DNA from: a virus | DNA: 30,764 bases | Virus record (IMG/VR): IMGVR_UViG_3300049830_000158 | Span: 1-30,764 of that record | Reading direction: 5' to 3' (one strand) | Shown: positions 23,800 to 30,764 of the stretch, piece after piece | Numbering within the stretch: the first letter of the stretch is position 1 | How the letters are laid out: every line of letters begins with the position of its first letter | Translations under genes and position numbers: made by a program | The notes under the pieces: generated by a model | What the model saw: the letters and a program-made list of their open reading frames with translations, nothing else | What the model was told of the DNA's origin: nothing | The model's database searches: none

Positions 23800-26202
23800 C
23801 TACAATTTGCCTCTTGAATCAGAAGTATCAGAATCTGAATGCATGAAATCCATTTGTCCAGTTGGATGAAGAAGATATGTATGACTTCCCCACTCTTTTA
23901 CTGGTTGGTTGTGGACTCCAGTTATTACATTTCTGCCATGATATTCATTTAAAGCCTTGGCGTCATCAATATACTGCAAAGTCTTTTGACCTCGTTCATG
24001 AAGAGGATTCGGTTTACCGTTAACCGTAGAATTAAAATGCTGATCAACGGTTACATATTTAGGAGCATCAAGTTTAATATTCTCAGGAAGAAGAGACTCT
24101 AAATGCATTTTACGCCTAGAAGCTTCTGCTTCCTTTTTTACCTTAGCCTCGGCTTCAGCTTTTTCACGATGTGGACGATTAAGTTCATCTCGATCAGCTT
24201 TAGCTTTTAAAGCGCGTTGAAGCGCGGTTAAGCCATCGGCACCTTTAGGGAATCTAGATTCTTCTTTTTTTAAGCTATTTTTGGACTTTTTTTTTAAGCC
24301 TTCCGATTTCTGAGTAGGCTCTGATTTAGGAAGATTAGGTTTAGGCATAGCTTTAAGTTCTTTAAGCTTATCTGAATGTAATTGCTTAGATCTATCCATA
24401 TATTTAGAAGCATCCTCAGATGGAGCTTTATTATGGGTGCTTCCATAAAATAACTTTCCTTCTTTAGCAGCATTAGCTGATCTTACAGCTCCACCAGCAC
24501 TAGAATTACCAGCTGATGTAGACATTGGAATACCTTCAGAAGACACAGTAGTATGGACACCTTTTTCGTGTCCAGTTGGAGGATTTTTACCATGTGAAGC
24601 TGGCATTTTTTTATGTTGACCCTCAGAAGATTTATCTAATTTAGTCGCATAGCACCTACTAAGACCTTGATGTAAGATTCTTTTCTTAGCTAAGTACTCA
24701 GGGCTTGATTTGTCGAGAAGCGTCCCTGGCATGTGAGACTTAGGATCAATCTTATTCATATCTTCACTTTTAGGAAGATTAGGCTTAGGCATTGATTTTA
24801 ATTGAGAAAGAACATTCTCATGACGAGTTTTACCCTCAGAAATATTACGCTTATCATTACTTACTGATTTGCCACCAGCTATGGAGTCTCCAGAACCTCT
24901 TACTAGATTATTATGAACTCCCATGACTGGGGATTTTACTGAATTACTAGCTCTAATATGAGCTTTTACTGCAGCGACTGCTGGATTCTTATTAGCTTCA
25001 GGAGTACCCATGCCTGCATGAGTTTCGAAACGGTTGGCTTTTTCAAGATTGCCATCTAAAGCTTTTTTTAATGATTTAGCTAACTCATTTTTCTTCATAG
25101 GCTTCTTCTCTACTTTCGGTTGCGGTCCACCACTAGGACTAGCTCCATTTGCATATCCACTAATTACGTCAGGTCCACTCATATAATGTCGGCCAGTGTT
25201 AGTTCTGCGTTCATTAATAATTACAGGAGCGCTAACGTCAGCAGGAGTTGGAGCTGCGTATTTCTTTTCAGATTTTATAGTTGAATAACTAGGCTTTGCA
25301 TTAGCCTCTTTATTACCATTAGCGTCAAAACCTAATAAATTCTGAGATATTCTCATGCCTTCTGGTTTACTTCTTTTCCACACATCGCCGACAAACTTAG
25401 CCGCAATCTCTCTATGAGGATGTTCATGAGGAACAATTGCACCACTAGATAAGAAAGAATGTAATTCTTTAGGAACTGGAACTCCAGAAATATGAGTCAC
25501 GGAAGATTGTGGAACGGCTGCGGGTTTAACTGGAGCAAGGCTTAAATTCTGCTGTTTAATGCTTTGGGGACTGATACCACTCTTAATAGATCTTAAAGGC
25601 ACAGCTGCTTTATCAAGCTTTTCCTTATATTCTTTTAATTCAGCGCCCTGCTTTTTAGCTTCTTTCATATCGTCCTTATGACTTGGAGACTTAAGTACAT
25701 TAACTAGTTCTTTATGCTCTTTTACGGCTTGCTTAGCCGTCATAGTAATAGGAGTTTTTTCGGAAGCAGCAAGTTTATTAGGTTGGTCTTCAACTTTAGG
25801 AGAACTAGGTTCCGCAATTTTAGGAGCGGATTGAACTGGCTTCATTTTAGATCCTACCCATTTCTTCATCTTATCTACAAAAGTCGGATTAGCTATTCTA
25901 GCTTCGATCTTAGCTCTACGGATTTTACCTTCGGCATGGATCTTTTTCTTATAGTCATCATAAAACATCTGATCTTCTATTGACTTATCAATAGGTTCAG
26001 ATAGCTTAGGCTTAGGGCCTTCTTTGATTTGATTCAATTTAGCTCTGTGTAAGAACTTCTGAATCTCTGGATTTTTGCTCTTCCCAGACATCATGCCATA
26101 ATCTTTACGTTCCCAACTAGATGCGCGTTCATCACGAGCTGCTTTTTTATCAGCTACGCTCTTACCTTCATCTATTTTGGCTTTGACTAGTTTTTTAGAC
26201 AT
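23800..26202 (-). CDS. Large Lys-rich, low-complexity protein, possible internal virion protein
   Basis: 800 residues from ATG 26202, which overlaps the upstream stop by one base (TAATG); an in-frame GTG at 26211 would add three residues. It is strongly basic and rich in Lys, Ser, Pro, Ala and His, largely disordered, with no Cys-rich or membrane part. Two longer repeats end in LKSMPKPNLPKSE and LKAMPKPNLPKSE (near residues 470 and 625), each preceded by 'GVH..' and 'AGG' elements. The last 150 residues look folded (VDQHFNSTVNGKPNPLHERG and HTYLLHPTGQMDFMHSDSD). I do not know the family. Basic disordered phage proteins of this size are sometimes packed with DNA; that is only a possibility here. 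Confidence 0.65.
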   Translation of the reverse strand: MSKKLVKAKIDEGKSVADKKAARDERASSWERKDYGMMSGKSKNPEIQKFLHRAKLNQIKEGPKPKLSEPIDKSIEDQMFYDDYKKKIHAEGKIRRAKIEARIANPTFVDKMKKWVGSKMKPVQSAPKIAEPSSPKVEDQPNKLAASEKTPITMTAKQAVKEHKELVNVLKSPSHKDDMKEAKKQGAELKEYKEKLDKAAVPLRSIKSGISPQSIKQQNLSLAPVKPAAVPQSSVTHISGVPVPKELHSFLSSGAIVPHEHPHREIAAKFVGDVWKRSKPEGMRISQNLLGFDANGNKEANAKPSYSTIKSEKKYAAPTPADVSAPVIINERRTNTGRHYMSGPDVISGYANGASPSGGPQPKVEKKPMKKNELAKSLKKALDGNLEKANRFETHAGMGTPEANKNPAVAAVKAHIRASNSVKSPVMGVHNNLVRGSGDSIAGGKSVSNDKRNISEGKTRHENVLSQLKSMPKPNLPKSEDMNKIDPKSHMPGTLLDKSSPEYLAKKRILHQGLSRCYATKLDKSSEGQHKKMPASHGKNPPTGHEKGVHTTVSSEGIPMSTSAGNSSAGGAVRSANAAKEGKLFYGSTHNKAPSEDASKYMDRSKQLHSDKLKELKAMPKPNLPKSEPTQKSEGLKKKSKNSLKKEESRFPKGADGLTALQRALKAKADRDELNRPHREKAEAEAKVKKEAEASRRKMHLESLLPENIKLDAPKYVTVDQHFNSTVNGKPNPLHERGQKTLQYIDDAKALNEYHGRNVITGVHNQPVKEWGSHTYLLHPTGQMDFMHSDSDTSDSRGKL

Positions 26203-26585
26203 TATTCCCACTTCTTATTTTTCTCGAAATTGACGATAGCAGAAACCACGTCTTTAATGTTATGGAAATACTGCGGAGAGCGGCTTGTTTCTTCATCTTT
26301 ATCTAAGACGCTTATTGAGTAGCATGGCTTTTTATCAGCCAGTTTCTTTAGATCAGCTACTATGTGATACTGTTTACTGTCACCTTCACGTCCTAAGATG
26401 TGTCTAAACTCAGCATTAGGGCCTTTAGTCACCCCCATATGCTTGATTGGATGGCTTTGAATTAGCTCATTTATAGCTTCGGCATCGTTAGCTTTATGGA
26501 GTCCTGATTTTTTGATTTCAGCAATAGCATGACGAAGATCTTTCAATCCAGCCAATTTACCCTTTAAAGCCTCGTATTTACTCAT
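26202..26585 (-). CDS. Small protein of unknown function, predicted leaderless
   Basis: 127 residues. The first 50 are helical and Lys-rich (KYEALKGKLAGLKDLRHAIA), followed by alpha/beta with HPIKHMGVTKGPNAEFRHIL and a C-terminal helix (NIKDVVSAIVNFEKNKKWE). Promoter C places the start of transcription at about the ATG, and no ribosome binding site lies ahead of it. An in-frame TTG at codon 11 has AAAGGG ahead of it and could be an alternative start. It is coupled to the Lys-rich gene. The family is not recognised. Confidence 0.65.
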   Translation of the reverse strand: MSKYEALKGKLAGLKDLRHAIAEIKKSGLHKANDAEAINELIQSHPIKHMGVTKGPNAEFRHILGREGDSKQYHIVADLKKLADKKPCYSISVLDKDEETSRSPQYFHNIKDVVSAIVNFEKNKKWE

Positions 26586-26592
26586 ATTTTAC

Positions 26593-26627
26593 TTATTAAG
26601 ATTTAGGGTTAAATTGTTGATATTACT
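26593..26627 (-). promoter_or_regulatory. Late-type bipartite promoter, copy C
   Basis: AGTAATATCAACAATTTA (26627-26610) begins inside the TAG stop of the upstream gene. ATCAAC (26621-26616) and TAATAA (26598-26593) are 17 bases apart. The predicted transcription start (26586-26585) meets the ATG at 26585. Confidence 0.75.
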
Positions 26628-27618
26628 ATTCTTTTTTGTCCGTCGAATCGCACGTTTCACGACAGTTACCCCATAGCTGATTATCTATGATTTCTTTAAT
26701 AGCTGCAGGTTCAGTAGCTCCACAAATACCTAAATCTAAGCCAACGCCTGAGATAAGCGGATTAGTAGATTCGATAACGGTATTAGCTACACGCCCTCTA
26801 ATAGAGACTTCGCGGTAGTACAAATTGTTCGGATCTTCTGGGTTGTATTGTTCTATTGGTCCGTAGTTATAAGATCCAATATTGAAACCACGAGCATCGA
26901 AAAGAGGCTGCTTGTAACGAGCTAGGATAACCATAAGGATAGTCCAGAGATAGATGCACTCTACGGAGTCACTACTCCAGCACTCGATTGAGTGACTCTC
27001 CCAGTACCATACGCTCTTTTTCTCATGAGCCATGTTAATATCACCAGTAGTAATTTTGAGATTGGTTAAATCTATATCTTTTGTCGGCTCAATCATTAAA
27101 TCATGAGATCCGATAACTAAGGTAATTTCATGTTTTTTATTATTTTTAGTATCTAATACGTAATGCCCATCAAATATTTGCAGCGCGTCTAAATCTACGC
27201 TGTCGCCAAAAGTCATTTGACCAGTAAGGGCATCATAAGAAACTGGAGTTATATTCTCGGCTAATATCTTAGAATCAGGGAAGGCTCCGCCAAGTGATGA
27301 GCCGTCTATTTTTTCAGATTCCAAATAATCATTAAGAGATTCTCTAGAAGAATCTTCGGTAGCCCCGCCTAATTTAATGACGAAGCAAGGAAACTTAGCA
27401 GAATTAATGGATTGCTTGTGGGCTAGATAAATTTCTATATTCTTATCAATCAACTTAACGAATCGTTCAGCTTCGGCTTCGCCCCATTGATCCTTAAGGA
27501 ACGGATCATCAACTACTTGTTCGTAGGCATCCTTGAGGACGAATTTATTACGTCGAAGATCGGCTAAGCCAAGTTTTAATGCTGAGAATAGAACCAAATC
27601 TGCTTGAAAGATTCCCAT
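26626..27618 (-). CDS. Virion structural or connector-like protein, unknown
   Basis: 330 residues, acidic. It starts with a helical region (FQADLVLFSALKLGLADLRR) and has a beta-rich centre (LDALQIFDGHYVLDTKNN) and a Trp-rich part (KSVWYWESHSIECWSSDSVE). After it come a hydrophobic LWTILMVILARYKQPLFDAR and a C-terminal part with 'SIRGRVANTVIES' and NPLISGVGLDLGIC. There is no export signal. AAGGAA lies six bases before the ATG, which overlaps the stop of the 30-residue gene. Size and place in the head-tail region suggest a neck or tail-completion protein. That is inference, and I recognise no family. Confidence 0.6.
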   Translation of the reverse strand: MGIFQADLVLFSALKLGLADLRRNKFVLKDAYEQVVDDPFLKDQWGEAEAERFVKLIDKNIEIYLAHKQSINSAKFPCFVIKLGGATEDSSRESLNDYLESEKIDGSSLGGAFPDSKILAENITPVSYDALTGQMTFGDSVDLDALQIFDGHYVLDTKNNKKHEITLVIGSHDLMIEPTKDIDLTNLKITTGDINMAHEKKSVWYWESHSIECWSSDSVECIYLWTILMVILARYKQPLFDARGFNIGSYNYGPIEQYNPEDPNNLYYREVSIRGRVANTVIESTNPLISGVGLDLGICGATEPAAIKEIIDNQLWGNCRETCDSTDKKE

Positions 27619-27710
27619 TACTTATTCCTTGCCGCTTTACGCGCTGCGAGATAAAATGACAACGGAACTCTAGGATTAAAATTCTTCCACTCTTCAATAA
27701 GTTTTTTCAT
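27618..27710 (-). CDS. 30-residue gene between two TAATG junctions
   Basis: MKKLIEEWKNFNPRVPLSFY continues with LAARKAARNK and a TAA. Its ATG overlaps the TAA of the gene at 27710-28501 and its own TAA overlaps the ATG of the gene ending at 26626, both as TAATG. Filling the space exactly in phase with both neighbours is hard to explain unless it is translated. Weak GAGAGA lies before the ATG. It is a basic amphipathic helix; function unknown. Confidence 0.7.
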   Translation of the reverse strand: MKKLIEEWKNFNPRVPLSFYLAARKAARNK

Positions 27711-28501
27711 TATCTATATCTCTCTACGATTTCAACCATCATTTTTTCAAATATAGCGTCTACTTCTTTTTCCACTTCTTCAAATATATGAGCACCTTTG
27801 GATTCGGGCCAAAACCAATCGCCACTGCCTTTGGCTTTTTCAGAAATTACGCGGAACGTCATGACGCTTTGTTTAATAGATTCTTTCCCTTGTGCATTCT
27901 TAACTTTGTTTTGATAAATAGTTAAGCCTTGTAAAAGAGGTTTATTAAACTTGCTAACAAATGTTTGTCCTTTTTTATTATCTTTAACTAAATCTACTGA
28001 TGCTACTTTACCAACAATAGGATTACCTTGTGGATCTGAAACTATTTTATCTAAGCCACGCTTCTTAAGTTCGCTTTTAACAAAATTAGCCATTTTTACT
28101 TGTGAAGATGGCGTGTTTACTGTTTTCTTGTGGCTAAAAGGGATAATTTTATATCTATTACCATCTTTGCTAGTTTTAGCGGGGGCACCCCCATTGAGGA
28201 TCATATCTATACGTTCCCCAGCCGCGATATCATCCTCGATCCAGCCAGCGGCTTTATCTAAAGAGACGCTCCAGATTTCCATAGAATCATCGCCGAGTTT
28301 ATCTAAGCTAAGTGAGTCTAAATATATCTTACGCTTTTGCCCTTTGAGTTTAGCTTGAGCTTTTTCCACGACCAAGCCATGAGTTTGCGCAGCCAGTGCC
28401 TTAATTTGCCCACGAGCCTCTTTAATCATGTCTTGGGACATATTCTCTATATCCTTACCGACTTCTTTGAGACCTTCTTCTATGGAATAGGTTTTAGCCA
28501 T
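27710..28501 (-). CDS. Putative head-tail/tail completion protein, unknown
   Basis: 263 residues. Helical N-terminus (EEGLKEVGKDIENMSQDMIK) and C-terminus (HIFEEVEKEVDAIFEKMMVE), basic in the middle with FRVISEKAKGSGDWFWPESK near residue 217-236. Helix, beta core with an 'FRVIS' strand and C-terminal helix recall gp10/virion morphogenesis proteins of the neck. The similarity is only in layout. It is joined to both neighbours by TAATG overlaps, so it is translated with them. Confidence 0.55.
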   Translation of the reverse strand: MAKTYSIEEGLKEVGKDIENMSQDMIKEARGQIKALAAQTHGLVVEKAQAKLKGQKRKIYLDSLSLDKLGDDSMEIWSVSLDKAAGWIEDDIAAGERIDMILNGGAPAKTSKDGNRYKIIPFSHKKTVNTPSSQVKMANFVKSELKKRGLDKIVSDPQGNPIVGKVASVDLVKDNKKGQTFVSKFNKPLLQGLTIYQNKVKNAQGKESIKQSVMTFRVISEKAKGSGDWFWPESKGAHIFEEVEKEVDAIFEKMMVEIVERYR

Positions 28502-30764
28502 TACTGACCGCCTTTAGGCTTAGCTAGTCCGCTGGAAATATTCTTCCAAGTCCCATCTGGTTCTTTTTCTCGTCTCTGACCATCGGCATGGTCTCGGATT
28601 TGCCCTTCGGTATAAGTAGTTCTATGATTATGAGGTTTCTCATCCTGCTTAGCTCTGCCTGCAAAATTCATTTCTTGAGCCTCTGGAGACTCATCTGGGC
28701 TATCCTGTCCCATTTGACTATGTAATTCGTCTTGGAGTTGAAGTTGCTGACTAATAGCCTGTATTGACTCCCCACGGCTTTGCTTGAATACTTCGGTCAA
28801 CGAATCCATGATGGCTTGTATAGCTTTGTAAGCATCAGGATTGGCTTGCTTTAATTGTTCCAAAGCTTCTTTATTCTCTTCCATGAATTGGACCGCTTGT
28901 ATAATCTTCATGTTACTATCATCAAAGCCTTCCGCTTTCATTAAATTGAATAATTCAAATATATTCTTTTTAAAAGCTTCTGGTCTTAGATCTAAAGTGT
29001 GACCTGTATATGGTTCTTCGATTTTTACGTTTTCTAGTAAATGGTCATTAACATGCTTAGCGCCTTCGGTAATAGCTTCTGGAGTATCGACTACATTTGC
29101 GGCGGAGTTTTTAGCGTTCATCGAATGAGCTTCCATTACGGCATTAGTTGCGCTCAGTGGATTCTCATCTAAATACCGACCTGGGGTTATCCAACTCTTA
29201 ACTTCTATATCGGTAGGATCTATGTTTTGCGCAGCGCGTCTATGCTCTCTATATTTCTTATCATGCTCTTCTGAAAGCTTTGCATGTATATCCGAACGAC
29301 TAGGATCTTCGCCAAGTTCTGGCTGACTCGATAAATCGTAATGCGCATTCCACATATTAGCATGATAACGCATCGCGTCTTTATGCTTATCTACCTTTTC
29401 AGAAGACGTATTCCTTTGCTTAGCGAAAGTAGCTCTGCCTTCTTCACTCAAAGGCAGATTCTCTGCTGAATCAGGTTTAAATCCCATTTGTTTAGGGACT
29501 TTTTCATAAGATTCATTATAAACTGAATGGACTTTACTCGCTCCTGTATGAGCTGCTTTTGATTCGCCGCTATGAGTAGAAATCTTTTCAACGCCATTTT
29601 TTTCGGCTAACTTTTGAACCGCATTAAATAACTGCTCACGCCAATTTTTATGCAAAGCCATTACTCGACTTAAAGCTTCTGCATCTTCTGGTTTACCATT
29701 TTCTTTAAGATAATTCCTAGCAGCAGAATCATGGTCTCGCTGCACTTCGTCTACCATCCAATGTTTAGGATTACTCATATCAACTCGTGCCCAGCCAATC
29801 GTGTTATAATTAGTTGGATGACCAGATCTTTGACTAACTTCATTTATTTTTTTAAATACATTATAAGCCGCAGGATCAGCCTCAAGTTGTTTAATCGATT
29901 CGGGACTATGATCTAGCCTAACCACGACTTGGTTTTGCTTGTTAATATTCTGCATATTATTGGCTTTCCAAGGCACATAGGAAAGATTATATTCATTCTT
30001 AGGAAGTTCATCTATCTTTTGTTGAATTTCTTCTGATTTAAGCTTACCTTTACCGCCAGAAAATACGTTCTTCCATTGATTAACTAGATTAGGGTGTTTT
30101 TTATTTAAGGTTCCAATATCTATTGCACCACCATTAGCATCGGCGTATTTCTTAGCCATCTCTAAATGATGCTGCCCTTCGCCATGCTGATACTTAGTAT
30201 CAAATCCGTTAGGCATGAAGTCGCTTAAATAAGACTTATTATTTTGAGTCTCTTTATCGGCATCACTCCAATTCTTCATTCTTTCGCGTTCGACTTTACT
30301 TTTAGCGGCATTAGTTAAATGCGGCAGAGTATCTTGAAGATGCGCTGGATAGTATTCTTTATCGTTATGGATGTCGTCTTTAATTTCATCCATTTTTTCA
30401 CTAGCTAATTCGCTTTCTCTATCACTCAGAGAATCTCTATAACTATCGTAAATATGGCCATCATTACTTAAATTTTGTTTTTTTTGTTTTAAGGCTTCAT
30501 CAAAAGCATCGTCAGCTTCTTTTTGACGAGATTCATACTCTGGATGATCCGACTTATATCTACCACCCAAATCCTCTTCTTCATCTGGATTCTCAGGATT
30601 TTTATGAGTCCAGTCATAATGATCGTCTAGGTAATTATCAATCCAATCATCTCTATCTTCTCCCATGATATCGGATTCGTTATTATAATTATCATCAATA
30701 TATTCACTGAACGGATATTCCTCCTCGGCTTTTTCTCTAATATCATCGCCGTGGTCTTCATAAA
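28501..30764 (-). CDS. Large protein with LPD-like domain, N-terminus outside window
   Basis: At least 753 residues are visible. The frame is open through the right edge: 32 codons lie before the internal ATG at 30666, acidic like what follows, and that ATG has no ribosome binding site, so the real start is outside. Counting from ATG 30666, residues 1-150 are acidic and helical. Residues about 240-400 contain 'VVRLDHSPE', 'IGWARVD', 'WMVDEVQRDHDSA' and 'LHKNWREQLFNAV'. This order resembles large polyvalent protein-associated domains of phage proteins (Glu-Val/Ile-Gln-x-Asp, then a Trp-rich helix). The end is Gln/Glu-rich and then has EGQIRDHADGQRREKEPDGT. The domain's function is not established here. 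Confidence 0.7.
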   Translation of the reverse strand, partial: YEDHGDDIREKAEEEYPFSEYIDDNYNNESDIMGEDRDDWIDNYLDDHYDWTHKNPENPDEEEDLGGRYKSDHPEYESRQKEADDAFDEALKQKKQNLSNDGHIYDSYRDSLSDRESELASEKMDEIKDDIHNDKEYYPAHLQDTLPHLTNAAKSKVERERMKNWSDADKETQNNKSYLSDFMPNGFDTKYQHGEGQHHLEMAKKYADANGGAIDIGTLNKKHPNLVNQWKNVFSGGKGKLKSEEIQQKIDELPKNEYNLSYVPWKANNMQNINKQNQVVVRLDHSPESIKQLEADPAAYNVFKKINEVSQRSGHPTNYNTIGWARVDMSNPKHWMVDEVQRDHDSAARNYLKENGKPEDAEALSRVMALHKNWREQLFNAVQKLAEKNGVEKISTHSGESKAAHTGASKVHSVYNESYEKVPKQMGFKPDSAENLPLSEEGRATFAKQRNTSSEKVDKHKDAMRYHANMWNAHYDLSSQPELGEDPSRSDIHAKLSEEHDKKYREHRRAAQNIDPTDIEVKSWITPGRYLDENPLSATNAVMEAHSMNAKNSAANVVDTPEAITEGAKHVNDHLLENVKIEEPYTGHTLDLRPEAFKKNIFELFNLMKAEGFDDSNMKIIQAVQFMEENKEALEQLKQANPDAYKAIQAIMDSLTEVFKQSRGESIQAISQQLQLQDELHSQMGQDSPDESPEAQEMNFAGRAKQDEKPHNHRTTYTEGQIRDHADGQRREKEPDGTWKNISSGLAKPKGGQ

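Noticed and set aside
24942-24962. AGTAAAATCCCC on the minus strand, partly like the late promoter box.
   Set aside because: It lies inside the Lys-rich gene, the ATCAAC part is missing and no TAATAW follows at the right distance.
28501-30666. ATG 30666 as the start of the LPD-like protein.
   Set aside because: The frame stays open and acidic to the window edge, and there is no ribosome binding site before that ATG.
1-30764. tRNA genes, CRISPR arrays, insertion sequences, attachment sites.
   Set aside because: I looked for these and saw no cloverleaf, repeat-spacer pattern, transposase motif or paired direct repeats; short or odd tRNAs could have been missed by eye.

Overview
The window is a piece of an AT-rich double-stranded DNA bacteriophage genome with a contractile tail (myovirus type). 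The evidence is a tail sheath, a tail tube, a tape measure protein with chaperone-like genes just upstream, a gp27/gpD-like baseplate hub, a gp5/VgrG-like spike and a very long repeat-rich fibre-like protein, all packed with start/stop overlaps. No host gene, tRNA, integrase or terminase is seen, so the host cannot be named. Both edges cut genes.

Layout. (1) 1-6947, minus strand: tail assembly chaperone pair, tape measure, hub, spike and a left-edge partial structural gene, led by a promoter at 7014-7048. (2) 7047-8139: a small minus-strand membrane/unknown pair (holin-like) divergent from an isolated plus-strand gene with a good sigma70 promoter. (3) 8126-13525, minus: 1484-residue repeat fibre, a small structural protein and a permuted papain-like (YiiX/NlpC-P60 type) hydrolase. 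(4) 13649-20111, plus: non-structural block with a small coiled protein, membrane-anchored PDZ protein, CYTH-type triphosphate tunnel protein, class I ribonucleotide reductase small and large subunits, two small proteins, deoxynucleoside monophosphate kinase, membrane-anchored trypsin-like protease, a structured terminator region and a last small gene. (5) 20112-30764, minus: terminator, tail tube, tail sheath with an internal domain duplication, small and Lys-rich proteins, connector/completion-like proteins, a 30-residue gene, and a large right-edge partial protein with an LPD-like domain.

How it fits together. The minus-strand genes build the particle and, probably, lyse the cell. The plus-strand block supplies dNTPs (NrdA, NrdB, dNMP kinase) and modifies the cell envelope or signalling (PDZ, CYTH, protease). 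The most striking result is a shared bipartite minus-strand promoter found four times (7014-7048, 13555-13591, 23495-23531, 26593-26627). It has an 18-base box around ATCAAC, then exactly 17 bases to a TAATAW box. Each copy sits directly ahead of a block of structural or late-type genes. It looks like this phage's late promoter. Two genes (17653 and 26585) have promoters so close to the ATG that their mRNAs should be leaderless.
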